NCBI RefSeq assembly: GCF_006716485.1
Contig: NZ_VFPD01000001.1
Span: 1,050,999 to 1,114,998, forward strand
From: Chryseobacterium aquifrigidense
GTDB lineage: Bacteria > Bacteroidota > Bacteroidia > Flavobacteriales > Weeksellaceae
Direction of reading: 5' to 3'
DNA: 64,000 nt
The notes below the pieces were generated by a model that saw only the letters and a list, made by a program, of their open reading frames with translations, was not told where the DNA came from and searched no databases. This document shows, piece by piece, positions 16,822-25,778 of this stretch. The translations under genes and the position numbers were made by a program. The number at the start of each line of letters is the position of its first letter. Within the stretch, counting starts at the first letter, position 1.

Positions 16822-17463
16822 ATGAAAACCTATAAAATTGCCGTAATCGGCGGAACCGGAAAATCCGGACAGTATCTGGTACAAAACCTACTTGCGAAAG
16901 GATATCAACTTAAACTTTTATTAAGACATCCCGAGAATTTTACCCTTCAAAATCCATTAATTGAAGTTGTACAGGGAGATGCAAGAGATGAAACAGCGAT
17001 CTATCAATTGATTGAAGGAACTGATCTTGTCATAAGTACTTTAGGTCAGCCAAAAGCAGAGAAGTCTATATTCAGTGATGCTGCAAAAAATATTATCTCT
17101 GTAATGAACCAACATGGGATCACCCGATATATTGTAACGACAGGTTTGAGTGTAACTACATTATCCGATCATAAAAATGAAAGAGTAGAAATGGCTACGG
17201 AATGGATGTATCAGAACTATCCTGAAACTACCACTGATAAACAAAAAGAATATGAACTCCTTTTGGAAAGCAACCTCGACTGGACATTGGTAAGACTGCC
17301 GCTGATTCATCTTACAGACGAGAATTTTCCAACGGAAACAAGCCTCGCAGACTGCAAAGGTGAAGGCATCAGTGCAGCAGATCTGGCAGCGTTTTTAGCT
17401 TCCCAGATTGAAGATTCTGAGTTTATCAGGAAAAGTCCGTTTTTGTATAATCTGAAAGAGTAA
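16822..17463 (+). CDS. NAD(P)-binding (atypical SDR/NmrA-like) protein
   Basis: A 213-residue Rossmann-fold protein. It starts with a dinucleotide-binding motif IAVIGGTGKSGQYLVQNLL (GxxGxxG at about 9-15), followed by LLRHPENF, which suggests NADP preference through the Arg. VQGDARDETAI and VISTLGQP fit the atypical short-chain dehydrogenase group that acts as NADPH sensors or epimerase-like enzymes. The catalytic Tyr-x-x-x-Lys pair is not in the classical place. The exact reaction is unknown. It ends before a long palindromic repeat. Confidence 0.75.
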   Translation: MKTYKIAVIGGTGKSGQYLVQNLLAKGYQLKLLLRHPENFTLQNPLIEVVQGDARDETAIYQLIEGTDLVISTLGQPKAEKSIFSDAAKNIISVMNQHGITRYIVTTGLSVTTLSDHKNERVEMATEWMYQNYPETTTDKQKEYELLLESNLDWTLVRLPLIHLTDENFPTETSLADCKGEGISAADLAAFLASQIEDSEFIRKSPFLYNLKE

Positions 17464-17482
17464 AGAATCTATAAAGAAGAAG

Positions 17483-17585
17483 CTGTCACAATTTTGTCAT
17501 TCTGAATGAAACGAAGTGTAATGAAGAGTCTTATATCATTGGTTTTAATGAGATTCTTCCTTCGTCAGAATGACAATTGTGGCAG
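17483..17585. repeat. long palindromic intergenic repeat
   Basis: Imperfect hairpin about 100 bp long. Outer arms are CTGTCACAATTTTGTCATTC (17483-17502) and the matching TCAGAATGACAATTGTGGCA (17565-17584); inner arms around CGAAG and CTTCG also pair. The TCATTCTGAATGAAACGAAG core has the style of dispersed intergenic elements in flavobacteria, from general knowledge. It sits between convergent genes and can serve as terminator for both. Confidence 0.6.
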
Positions 17586-17609
17586 TTTTTTATTGGGTGT
17601 TAAGGTTTT

Positions 17610-18377
17610 CTATTTCTTACGGCCATACATCAGAATGCGCTTAAATGCATAAATAGCCGGATATTTCGTAAACCTTTTGGCTATACGAGATTTAAATTCA
17701 GAGATGAAGTTTTCTTTCTGTTCTCCTTCAAGACGCTCTAAATAAGGCAATAATGCTGTTCCAGAAATAAACTCATATAAGGATTGGTGATCATCTGCAA
17801 TAATAGGATAGACCTTCTGAAATATTTCTATATCCTGAATTCCGTTATCGAATAATATCTGGGCATAATCGTCCATTGAAAGCACCGGAGAATCACGGTT
17901 AAAATAATTTAATTGGGATGCATAAGGCTCCTCATTTGCCATTTCCGTTAGAATCTGGTTTAGAATATTTTCTTTCTGAACGGGCATTTGTATGGCTAAT
18001 TGTCCATTTTGTGAAAGCAGTCCAATGATTTTAGGAAATAAAGTTTCATGATTATCAGCCCACTGTAAAGCGGCATTACTGAAGACAAGATCCCACTTTT
18101 GATCAGCCTGCGCTGCTTCTTCAATGCTCTGAAGTTTAAAGTGTAAATGATCGTTTTCAAATTTTTTAGATTTTTCAAGCATTTCTGCTGATGAATCAAT
18201 TCCCAGGAATGTAGAGCCAGTCAGTTTTTCCGTAAGGATAGAGGTCTGTTCTCCGGTTCCACAGCCTAAGTCAATCGCTTTTATATTGTTTTCGGGCTTA
18301 ATTAATGCTGCTAAATCATAAAATGGTTTGTAACGTACATCTTTATACTGATCATATAATTCGGGATTCCAGGGCAT
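17610..18377 (-). CDS. class I SAM-dependent methyltransferase, Tam-like
   Basis: A 255-residue methyltransferase resembling trans-aconitate 2-methyltransferase, which methylates carboxylates using SAM. Visible motifs are WNPELYDQYKDVRYKPFYDL at the N-terminus, motif I AIDLGCGTGEQT, the acidic FLGIDSSAEML, and motif IV WDLVFSNAALQWADNH. The length fits Tam (252 residues in E. coli). A longer frame from 18428 exists, but family members start at MPWNPELY, so ATG 18377 was chosen. The substrate is not provable from sequence. It lies just downstream of uvrA, separated by the uvrA terminator. Confidence 0.8.
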   Translation of the reverse strand: MPWNPELYDQYKDVRYKPFYDLAALIKPENNIKAIDLGCGTGEQTSILTEKLTGSTFLGIDSSAEMLEKSKKFENDHLHFKLQSIEEAAQADQKWDLVFSNAALQWADNHETLFPKIIGLLSQNGQLAIQMPVQKENILNQILTEMANEEPYASQLNYFNRDSPVLSMDDYAQILFDNGIQDIEIFQKVYPIIADDHQSLYEFISGTALLPYLERLEGEQKENFISEFKSRIAKRFTKYPAIYAFKRILMYGRKK

Positions 18378-18431
18378 AAAATAATTTTGTATTGGGTTAA
18401 TAAGTTGAATAAAGATAGGTAATCTCAATAA

Positions 18432-18461
18432 AAAACCGGCTGTTTCAAAACAGCCGGTTTT
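18432..18461 (-). terminator. terminator of uvrA
   Basis: 13-bp perfect stem (18432-18444 with 18449-18461), GC-rich in its centre (CCGGCTG), loop TCAA. On the minus strand it begins 2 nt after the uvrA stop and is followed by TTATTG after a T-run. Confidence 0.85.
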
Positions 18462-18463
18462 AG

Positions 18464-21256
18464 TTATTGTTCTAATTTTTCTTTGATATATTTTGCCGTA
18501 TAGGACTTTTTATTTTTCGTCAGATCTTCAGGAGTTCCTGCAAATACAACTTCTCCACCGTGTTTTCCTGCTTCCGGGCCGATATCAATAATATAATCGG
18601 CACATTTGATAATGTCAGGCTGATGCTCAATAACAATCACCGAATGTCCAAGATCAATCAATGCCTGTAATGATTTCAGTAATTTCTGAATATCATGGAA
18701 GTGAAGCCCTGTGGAAGGTTCATCAAAGATGAATAACGTCTTGTCTGTTGTAACCCCTTTTACAAGGAATGAAGCCAGTTTCACACGCTGTGCCTCACCA
18801 CCGGAAAGGGTAGAAGAGCTCTGTCCCAGCTGCAGATAGCCTAAACCTACTTCCTGTAAAGGTCTCAACTTCGTTACGATCTTCTCTTCATTATTATCTT
18901 TAAAGAATTCCAATGCTTCATCTACGGTCATATGAAGAATATCAGAGATGTTTTTCTCATCAAATCTCACTTCAAGGATTTCATTTTTGAATCGTGTTCC
19001 TTTACAAACTTCACATTCAAGCTCAATGTCTGCCATAAACTGCATGGAAACATTGATCACTCCTTCTCCTTTACATTCATCACATCTTCCGCCATCTACA
19101 TTGAAAGAGAAATGTTTAGGTTTATAACCCATCATTTTAGCCACTTTCTGCTTGGCAAAAAGATCACGGATGTCATCGTAAGCTTTTAGATAAGTTACAG
19201 GGTTTGAACGGGAAGATTTTCCAATCGGGTTCTGATCAATCAATTCAATATTTTTGATCAGTTTTTTCGGAAATTCTACAGAATCATAATCTCCTTTTTT
19301 GCCGCCCATTCCCAGTTGAATCTGGATATCATTGGTAAGGATTTCTTTCATCAAAGTAGATTTTCCGCTTCCTGAAACTCCTGAAATGACAACCAGACTT
19401 TCCAAAGGAACGTCTACGTCAATATTTTTAAGGTTATTCTGACGGGCTCCTTTAATATGAATCCATTCTTTTCCTTTTCTTCTTTTCTTCGGAACTTCTA
19501 TTTCAAGCCTTCCGGTAAGATATTCTGAAGTAAGCGTGTTTGCTTTTTTCAGATCTTTATAATCTCCTGCAAATACCAGTTCGCCACCAAGATAACCAGC
19601 TTCCGGACCGATATCAATAATATAATCCGCAGCTCTCATCACATCTTCGTCGTGTTCTACTACAATAACGGTATTTCCTAGATCACGAAGGTTTTTCAAT
19701 ACTTCGATCAGGTTTTCTGTATCTTTAGAATGCAGTCCGATAGAAGGCTCATCCAGGATGTAAATAGAACCTACCAAAGAACTCCCTAGGCTGGTTGCCA
19801 AGTTAATTCTCTGACTTTCTCCTCCCGACAACGTATTGGATGTTCTGTTTAATGTTAAATACCCTAATCCTACCTTTAATAAAAATTCCAGACGGGTCGT
19901 GATTTCGTAAATTAGTCTTTTGGCGACTTCCTTGTCATGATCTGATAGTTTTAATCCATTGATTACCGGAGCAAGTTCATCCAAAGGAAGTTCAATCATG
20001 GACTGAATATTGTGTCCGTCTACTTTTACCCAGCTTGTTTCTTCACGAAGTCTCAATCCTTCACACGTTGGGCAAAGGGTTTTTCCTCTGTAGCGGGAAA
20101 GCATTACTCTGTACTGGATCTTATAAAGGTTTTCTTCAAGCATTTTGAAGAAATTATTGATGCATGGGAAATTACTCCTGCCGTCACCTTTCCAAAGGAA
20201 GTTTTTCTGTTCTTTTGTTAATTGGTGATAAGGTTTGTGGATAGGGAAGTCACCAGCTTTTTTGATGAAATCTTTTTTCCATTCGCTCATCGTTTCTCCT
20301 CTCCAGCAGACAACGGCATCTTCGTAGATGGATAATGTTTTATTAGGAACTACAAGATCTTCATCAATTCCGATTACTTTTCCATATCCTTCACATGCCG
20401 GACATGCTCCGTATGGGTTGTTGAAGCTGAAAAAATGAACGTTGGGTTCAAGGAATTCCATTCCATCCAGTTCGAACTTATTAGAGAATTCTTTTACTTT
20501 TTCAGTATCGGTGTTCTTTAATGAACAATATCCACGTCCCTCATAGAATGCCATTTGAATAGAATCTGCAAGTCTTTGTAAAAAGCTTTCGTCTTCCTCG
20601 TATGAGAAACGGTCAATCACAAGATTGATAGTCATTCCTTTTTCCGGAGCAAAACCAAAACTTTCCAGATCTTCAATCCCTGCTACGTTTCCATTGATTT
20701 CAAGTCTTGTGAAACCAGCCAGTTTTAAAACGTTCAGCGTTTCTTTAAAATTGTCAGCATCATATTCAAGAGGAGCGGTCAATAGAAAAGAAGTGTCTTT
20801 TTTTGAAGCTTTGATGAAGTCAATCACATCAGAAACTGAATCTTTCTTCACTTCTTCTCCCGAAACGGGTGAAAAGGTTTTCCCGATCCTCGCAAATAAG
20901 AGCTTCATATAATCGTAGATCTCTGTAGAAGTTCCCACTGTAGAACGCGGATTTGAAGAAATCACTTTCTGCTGGATGGCAATAGAAGGGGCGAGTCCTT
21001 TGATATCATCTACTTTGGGTTTTTCTAATTTTCCCAAAAACTGACGGGCATAAGAACTTAAACTTTCAACATACCTTCTCTGTCCTTCTGCATAAATAGT
21101 ATCAAAGGCCAAAGAGGATTTACCACTTCCTGAAACTCCTGTAATAACAATGAGTTTATTTTTCGGAATCAGGACGTCTATATGTTTCAGATTGTTAAGA
21201 TGTGCATTCTTAACGAAAATCTGTTTTTTTATATCTATTTCTGTTGTGTTAGCCAT
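18464..21256 (-). CDS. uvrA: excinuclease ABC subunit A
   Basis: A 930-residue DNA damage recognition ATPase of nucleotide excision repair; it loads UvrB at lesions. Two ABC ATPase modules are present, with Walker A ITGVSGSGKSS (about 38-48) and ISGVSGSGKST in the second half, and signatures NTLSGGESQRI and STLSGGEAQRV. Zinc-finger Cys pairs are seen in the insertion (CPACEGYG) and in CDECKGEG / CEVCKGT. The length matches the family. Earlier in-frame Met codons (21286, 21268) exist; ATG 21256 fits homologue starts. It is transcribed alone with a strong terminator; no LexA-like box was recognised. Confidence 0.96.
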   Translation of the reverse strand: MANTTEIDIKKQIFVKNAHLNNLKHIDVLIPKNKLIVITGVSGSGKSSLAFDTIYAEGQRRYVESLSSYARQFLGKLEKPKVDDIKGLAPSIAIQQKVISSNPRSTVGTSTEIYDYMKLLFARIGKTFSPVSGEEVKKDSVSDVIDFIKASKKDTSFLLTAPLEYDADNFKETLNVLKLAGFTRLEINGNVAGIEDLESFGFAPEKGMTINLVIDRFSYEEDESFLQRLADSIQMAFYEGRGYCSLKNTDTEKVKEFSNKFELDGMEFLEPNVHFFSFNNPYGACPACEGYGKVIGIDEDLVVPNKTLSIYEDAVVCWRGETMSEWKKDFIKKAGDFPIHKPYHQLTKEQKNFLWKGDGRSNFPCINNFFKMLEENLYKIQYRVMLSRYRGKTLCPTCEGLRLREETSWVKVDGHNIQSMIELPLDELAPVINGLKLSDHDKEVAKRLIYEITTRLEFLLKVGLGYLTLNRTSNTLSGGESQRINLATSLGSSLVGSIYILDEPSIGLHSKDTENLIEVLKNLRDLGNTVIVVEHDEDVMRAADYIIDIGPEAGYLGGELVFAGDYKDLKKANTLTSEYLTGRLEIEVPKKRRKGKEWIHIKGARQNNLKNIDVDVPLESLVVISGVSGSGKSTLMKEILTNDIQIQLGMGGKKGDYDSVEFPKKLIKNIELIDQNPIGKSSRSNPVTYLKAYDDIRDLFAKQKVAKMMGYKPKHFSFNVDGGRCDECKGEGVINVSMQFMADIELECEVCKGTRFKNEILEVRFDEKNISDILHMTVDEALEFFKDNNEEKIVTKLRPLQEVGLGYLQLGQSSSTLSGGEAQRVKLASFLVKGVTTDKTLFIFDEPSTGLHFHDIQKLLKSLQALIDLGHSVIVIEHQPDIIKCADYIIDIGPEAGKHGGEVVFAGTPEDLTKNKKSYTAKYIKEKLEQ

Positions 21257-21260
21257 ATTT

Positions 21261-21368
21261 TTATTCATATAAAGACTGCACAGCATTAAGGCTGTCAGTA
21301 ATGGTGTTTTGCCACAAATATTCTGTGGGCGGCATCAATTGAACTTTTACATATATTCCTGGATTCAT
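21261..21368 (-). CDS. candidate 35-residue upstream ORF of uvrA
   Basis: A short frame ending 4 nt before the uvrA ATG. The product begins MNPGIYVKVQLMPPTEYLWQ and ends TDSLNAVQSLYE, with natural amino-acid use. I do not recognise a family. It may be a translated leader peptide coupled to uvrA, or the 3' remnant of a lost neighbour gene. There is no independent support such as a promoter. Confidence 0.3.
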   Translation of the reverse strand: MNPGIYVKVQLMPPTEYLWQNTITDSLNAVQSLYE

Positions 21369-21649
21369 CCGAAACCTGTGGCTGCATTTTTATGAATGCT
21401 GACAAAAATTACTGTTGAAAAAGAATACTTTCATCGTAAAATTAAGACCCACAAAATTACGAAATTTTAGCGAAAAATTTACGCTTATCTTATTGTTAAA
21501 AATTGTTATTATCAACATAAAATGAGAAGCCTAAAACGGAAATATATCTGTTGATGGATGATAAAAATAAATGTTTTTTGTGGACTTAATTTTATTTTAC
21601 AGTGTTTTATATAATTTTTTAAAATTTATTGTGTTTTTTTTCTTAACTA

Positions 21650-21680
21650 TTGTTTTATGTTGTAAAATTATTTAAAATTG
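21650..21680 (+). promoter_or_regulatory. candidate promoter of a small RNA
   Basis: TTG at 21650-21652, 20-bp spacer, TAAAATTG at 21673-21680 (one mismatch to TAnnTTTG). Confidence 0.35.
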
Positions 21681-21686
21681 TACCTG

Positions 21687-21802
21687 TAAATATGTAATAT
21701 AGAAATGAGAAAATTATTCAGAGATCTAGTTACACATTTAATGAGAAAAAGATAGAAATTACTCCCTCACAAAGATGCAGCCCAAACGCTGCATCTTTTT
21801 TT
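21687..21802 (+). ncRNA. candidate small RNA upstream of the TonB receptor gene
   Basis: The stretch runs from the candidate promoter at 21650-21680 to a strong terminator (stem 21771-21781 with 21788-21798, then T-run). No protein frame is present, and the TonB receptor has its own promoter after the terminator. A transcript of about 115 nt is predicted. No known RNA family was recognised; in particular I see no cobalamin riboswitch core. Confidence 0.35.
21771..21802 (+). terminator. rho-independent terminator with no gene before it
   Basis: 11-bp perfect stem AAAGATGCAGC / GCTGCATCTTT, loop CCAAAC, then TTTT. Confidence 0.8.
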
Positions 21803-21816
21803 ATGACAACTATCAT

Positions 21817-21847
21817 TTGCCTGTCTTCATGAACTCCCTTACTTTTG
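21817..21847 (+). promoter_or_regulatory. promoter of the TonB receptor gene
   Basis: TTG at 21817-21819, 20-bp spacer, TACTTTTG at 21840-21847: a complete Bacteroidetes promoter. The inferred start leaves about 24 nt before ATG 21878 and rules out the in-frame ATG at 21845. Confidence 0.65.
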
Positions 21848-21877
21848 GACTTTGTTAAAAAACTACGGAAAACGATT

Positions 21878-23689
21878 ATGATCAAAAAGATAGGAAGTGC
21901 TTTTTTTCTGGGATCTTTACTTTGGGTAAATGCACAGGAAAAGACAACAGATATTGAAAGCATTGAATTTCAGGGAAAATTTATCTCTACACCTTATAAA
22001 AGTGCTAATCAGAACATCAGTGTTATCACCAGAGAAGACATTGTAAATTCTCCGGCTAAAAGTATTGATGAAATTCTTCAGCAGATACCTGGGATGGATA
22101 TCAGAAGGAGAGGAGCCAATGGGGTACAGAGTGATATAGGTTTCCGGGGAAGTTCTTTTGAGCAGGTTCTTCTGTTGTTGAACGGAATCAGGATGAATGA
22201 TTCCCAAACCGGACATAATAATATGAATATTCCAGTAGATCTGGATGATGTAGAAAAGATAGAAATCATAAAAGGCCCTGCAGCAAGACGTTTCGGACAG
22301 AATGCCTATGCCGGTGTTATTAATATCATCACCAAAACTACACCCGGGAAAAAAGTAAAGATCAGTGCTGAAGGAGGAGATTACAGTACTTATGGGCTGG
22401 GATTTAACGCCCAGATCGGAAATGAGAAGTTTACGAACTCCCTTCAGGCGAATTCTGCTTCTTCAGATGGCTATATGTTCAATACCGATTATGAGATCAG
22501 AAATGTATTTTATCAGGGAAAACTCAATATCAAAAACGGAGATGTGAGAATTCAGGCCGGGTTTTCTGAAAAGAAATTCGGAGCCAATGGTTTCTATGCT
22601 TCCAGTGCAGCTACCAAGCAGTATGAGGAAACACAGGCATCTATTGTAAGTGTGGCCCATCAGCAGACTTTCGGAAAGCTTAAACTTAATTCTAATGTAT
22701 ACTGGAGAAGAGGCCAGGACATGTACCTGTATGACAGATGGAATCCTGATTTTTACCGAAATATGCACATCGGAAATAATGTAGGTGGAGAAGTCAATTC
22801 CAGTTATCAATGGGGATTGGGAACAACAGGAATTGGGGTTGAATTGAGAAAAGAATTTTTAGTAAGCAGTAACTTAGGAGACAGAAACCGTTTTGTTTCC
22901 CAGGTTTTCTTTGAACATCATTTCTCATTACTGGATAAAAAGCTAAATATCAGTCCGGGAATTTCATGGGCTAATTATTCTAAAGAAGGAAATTTCTTTT
23001 ATCCGGGACTGGATGTAGGTTATAACTTTAATGCCAATGCTAAAATCTATGGAAATATTGCAAAAGTACACCGTGTACCCACTTTTACCGAACTTTATTA
23101 TGTAAGTAAAACGGAACAGGGAAACCCGGATTTACAGCCTGAAAATGCAATTTCTTCCGAGGTAGGATATCAATATCAAAACAACAGGATCTTAGCTAAA
23201 ATCAGTGGATTTCTAAAGAATTCCAGCAACTCTATTGACTGGGTGAAAAAAGATTTGAGCGATAAAGTATGGTATGCTCAGAATGTGGGAGATATCAAGA
23301 CCAAAGGGATCGAAGCAGAGTGGAGCCACAGACCGACTGACTGGTTAAAATACACCGTTGGTTATACTTATATTGACAGTAAATATGAAGAGAAAAACGG
23401 GGTGGTTTCAAGATATGTTTTAGATAATCTCAGACATCAGTTTGTTTCCAAATTAGAGTTGAAGTTCCTGAAAAACTTTACCAATGAGCTTGTTTACCGT
23501 TACAATGAAAGAGTGAATTTGGGAACTTATAATCTTGTTGATGAGAAACTTAGCTTTGCTAAAAAAGATTATTCGGTTTATGTATTGATTAATAATGTGA
23601 CCAATACAAAATATACCGAAGCATTTGGTGTAGGAATGCCGCAAAGGTGGTTCCACATTGGGTTTTCTTATACAATTAATATTAAGTAG
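21878..23689 (+). CDS. TonB-dependent receptor, BtuB-like size class
   Basis: A 603-residue outer-membrane transporter with signal peptide 1-19 (MIKKIGSAFFLGSLLWVNA). The plug domain (about 35-150) contains ISVITREDIVNSPAKSIDEI, LQQIPGMDIRRRGANGVQSD, RFGQNAYAGVINIITKT; the rest forms a beta-barrel ending in the aromatic strand WFHIGFSYTINIK. It lacks the carboxypeptidase-like domain of SusC proteins. The short barrel is like vitamin B12 and small siderophore receptors; the ligand is unknown. The DUF2490 gene follows, but it has its own promoter-like box. The start was chosen from the promoter at 21817-21847. Confidence 0.88.
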   Translation: MIKKIGSAFFLGSLLWVNAQEKTTDIESIEFQGKFISTPYKSANQNISVITREDIVNSPAKSIDEILQQIPGMDIRRRGANGVQSDIGFRGSSFEQVLLLLNGIRMNDSQTGHNNMNIPVDLDDVEKIEIIKGPAARRFGQNAYAGVINIITKTTPGKKVKISAEGGDYSTYGLGFNAQIGNEKFTNSLQANSASSDGYMFNTDYEIRNVFYQGKLNIKNGDVRIQAGFSEKKFGANGFYASSAATKQYEETQASIVSVAHQQTFGKLKLNSNVYWRRGQDMYLYDRWNPDFYRNMHIGNNVGGEVNSSYQWGLGTTGIGVELRKEFLVSSNLGDRNRFVSQVFFEHHFSLLDKKLNISPGISWANYSKEGNFFYPGLDVGYNFNANAKIYGNIAKVHRVPTFTELYYVSKTEQGNPDLQPENAISSEVGYQYQNNRILAKISGFLKNSSNSIDWVKKDLSDKVWYAQNVGDIKTKGIEAEWSHRPTDWLKYTVGYTYIDSKYEEKNGVVSRYVLDNLRHQFVSKLELKFLKNFTNELVYRYNERVNLGTYNLVDEKLSFAKKDYSVYVLINNVTNTKYTEAFGVGMPQRWFHIGFSYTINIK

Positions 23690-23740
23690 GTGTTAATTTA
23701 ATATTAATGAAAGTTAATATTAACAAATTGTTAAAAAATA

Positions 23741-23748
23741 TACATTTG
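23741..23748 (+). promoter_or_regulatory. -7 promoter element (TACATTTG)
   Basis: Matches TAnnTTTG, 12 nt before ATG 23761. It excludes the longer in-frame start at 23707. A matching -33 TTG was not found at normal distance. Confidence 0.45.
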
Positions 23749-23760
23749 CAAAAATTTTTT

Positions 23761-24477
23761 ATGAAACGTCTTATAGGATTAGGTTTACTACTCGGAATTT
23801 CTTTTTTTAAAGCACAGGAACATATTTCCAGCTTCAATGCAGTGACTCTGACCTATAAGTTTCATCCGAAGTTTTTCCTTTATGCAGAAGGGCAGATGCG
23901 TGGTAACGAAGATTATACCTATCCTGATTATTATGAAATAAAAGGAGGATTAGGGTATAATCTTACCAAAAACCACAAACCTTTTGTTGGGCTTGGAAGA
24001 TATGTGAACTACAAAGAGCATAGCCTGAGCAGAGAAGAGTTCAGAGTATGGCTTCAGGATGTTATTGATGTCAAAAAAGGCATCGTAAAGTTTGAAAACC
24101 GTTTTCGTGTTGAAAAGAGCTGGTTTTACGAACCCAAAACGGATCAGACTTCCCAAAGAATGCGTTACAGATACCGTCTGAACGTAAGTGTTCCTTTAAA
24201 CGCCAAAACGATCAAAAAAGGAACTGTTTTCGCCAATGCTTATGACGAGGTGTTCTTCGTCTCTCCGATGAAGCCTACTTTCGCGAGAAACAGAGTCTAT
24301 GGCGGTTTCGGCTATCAGATTGATGATTATTTTGGTATTGTGAGCGGATATCTGTGGCAGCGTGAATTTGAAGCAAAAGGAAACAAAAATTTACATTTCG
24401 TTTACCTTGCGTTAAACATCAATATCGACGGAACAGATCATCACACAAAAACTTACGATTTCCCGGGTGCGGATTAA
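23761..24477 (+). CDS. DUF2490 family outer-membrane-like protein
   Basis: A 238-residue exported protein with signal peptide MKRLIGLGLLLGISFFKAQ. The mature part alternates beta strands with aromatic residues (KFFLYAEGQMRGNEDYTYPD, IKGGLGYNLTKNHKPFVGLG, RYRYRLNVSVPL), as in the DUF2490 family of small predicted beta-barrels. The function is unknown. It follows the TonB receptor gene in the same direction (71-bp gap), and its stop codon overlaps the stop of the convergent HD-domain gene. Confidence 0.75.
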   Translation: MKRLIGLGLLLGISFFKAQEHISSFNAVTLTYKFHPKFFLYAEGQMRGNEDYTYPDYYEIKGGLGYNLTKNHKPFVGLGRYVNYKEHSLSREEFRVWLQDVIDVKKGIVKFENRFRVEKSWFYEPKTDQTSQRMRYRYRLNVSVPLNAKTIKKGTVFANAYDEVFFVSPMKPTFARNRVYGGFGYQIDDYFGIVSGYLWQREFEAKGNKNLHFVYLALNINIDGTDHHTKTYDFPGAD

Positions 24478-24920
24478 TATTTCTCTATCAGATAACGGTA
24501 GGCTTTCAGATATTTATTAAATCTTTTGATGTCTTTAGGAGTAAGCTCTCTGTTTACTCTTCTGAGATCCATATTATCACGAAGGTCATTCAGTTTTACA
24601 GCAACGGATAGGAGAGATCTTTCTGTTCTTTTGATGAATTCATCATAATCTTCTTCCGGATCAAGCTTTGTAAGGCAGCTGATGGCAAAAATAATATATT
24701 CGGGGAATCCTTCAGATCTTAAATAATCAAGACTGAATTCCAATGGGTGATCTTCTACAACGTCGTGCAGGACTCCTACGATCTTTTCATCCAGTGTTTT
24801 ACCATAGTTCATCACACGCATTACGTGGGCAATGTATGGAGCATGGTATTTATCGGTTTGTCCCTTATGAGCCTTATCGGCGATTTTGATTGCTTTATTC
24901 AGTAATTCTTCTTTTGTCAT
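24474..24920 (-). CDS. HD domain phosphohydrolase of the RelA/SpoT hydrolase (MESH1) type
   Basis: A 148-residue single-domain HD protein. Metal ligands of the SpoT-like hydrolase domain are visible: His32 in YIAHVMRVM, HD at 52-53 and ED at 56-57 in GVLHDVVEDH, and ND in VAVKLNDLRDNM. Small relatives hydrolyse (p)ppGpp or other nucleotides with manganese. There is no synthetase or regulatory domain, so it would be a small alarmone hydrolase if active. A longer frame from 24974 adds a hydrophobic stretch; ATG 24920 (MTKEELLNKAIKIADKAH) fits homologues. Confidence 0.8.
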   Translation of the reverse strand: MTKEELLNKAIKIADKAHKGQTDKYHAPYIAHVMRVMNYGKTLDEKIVGVLHDVVEDHPLEFSLDYLRSEGFPEYIIFAISCLTKLDPEEDYDEFIKRTERSLLSVAVKLNDLRDNMDLRRVNRELTPKDIKRFNKYLKAYRYLIEKY

Positions 24921-24999
24921 TTCTAATGAAAAATAGAGTACAAAAATAAAAAATGCCTTAAAAAAATAAGACATTTTATGAAGAATATTTTATATGATT

Positions 25000-25335
25000 T
25001 TAAAAGTTTGTTTCATCCTCTATATGAGCGTGTGGAGCATTGTGTTTTACGGATTCTATTCCGTTTTCCATGCCATTGTCAGATTCATACATCTGGCTGG
25101 TTCCGATGATCTGTCCGTTTCCTGCTTTTAGATTAAAGTAACATCTGCCGTCATTGGCTGTATTTCTTTCAAATTTTGCATCTTCCTGAGCATTGATTTT
25201 TACGGATCCGATTCCGCTTTCACAGGAAGGTTTGGTACTGTATCCCTGACTGGTTAAAATAACCTGCCCGTTTCCTGCTTTTAGATTAAACTGGAAGTCT
25301 CCATTCGTTCTTTTAGAGATAATAAATTTTCCCAT
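25000..25335 (-). CDS. YegP family protein with two DUF1508 repeats
   Basis: A 111-residue protein with two copies of the DUF1508 motif, at about residues 12-49 and 62-99, each containing FNLKAGNGQ-I-TSQ-Y followed by a Gly-x-x-SVK-NA end. YegP-like proteins are small, cytosolic and of unknown function; they occur as tandem repeats in many bacteria. The gene is just after the small secreted protein gene on the same strand (27-bp gap), so the two may share a transcript. Confidence 0.88.
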   Translation of the reverse strand: MGKFIISKRTNGDFQFNLKAGNGQVILTSQGYSTKPSCESGIGSVKINAQEDAKFERNTANDGRCYFNLKAGNGQIIGTSQMYESDNGMENGIESVKHNAPHAHIEDETNF

Positions 25336-25362
25336 GGTAATAGTTTTTAGTTTGTGTTGTGT

Positions 25363-25677
25363 TTATTTGGATGGCATTATCTTTTTCCTGCTTACCTGAA
25401 GCTTATCAGGTGTAATCGAATTTAGAATTTTATATTGTGAATAATCCTTTGAAGGTTCTTTTAAAGCAAGATAAAGAGCAGTATCCTTAGGCTTAACTGT
25501 CAGTATTTTATAAAGCTCTTTTTGAGAATGCTCGGGTTTCACAGCAAAATATCCCGGGAATTTTATTTTGGAAACGATTTTTGTTGTATCAATCTTTGGA
25601 ACAGGGATTACATTTTCTGTTTTTTGTGCTGAGAAAGCCACTGAAATAAGGAGTATCGGAAATAATAAAGTTCTCAT
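25363..25677 (-). CDS. small exported protein of unknown function
   Basis: A 104-residue protein with an N-terminal signal peptide (MRTLLFPILLISVAFSAQ) and a Lys/Pro-rich mature part (PVPKIDTTKIVSKIKFPGYF, then LYKILTVKPKDTALYLALKE). No Cys lipobox and no known domain are visible. It lies 27 bp before the YegP-like gene on the same strand. Confidence 0.55.
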   Translation of the reverse strand: MRTLLFPILLISVAFSAQKTENVIPVPKIDTTKIVSKIKFPGYFAVKPEHSQKELYKILTVKPKDTALYLALKEPSKDYSQYKILNSITPDKLQVSRKKIMPSK

Positions 25678-25778
25678 GTGTTAGTTAATTTAAAATAAAA
25701 ATAATCATTTTTTTTGAATTAATCCATTGAAAACATGGAAATCCAATGATAACCATAATAAATATGGGTGAAAACAAA

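Noticed and set aside
21687..21877. Cobalamin riboswitch before the BtuB-like receptor
   Set aside because: No B12-box-like core or expected size was seen, and a promoter lies between the hairpin and the gene.
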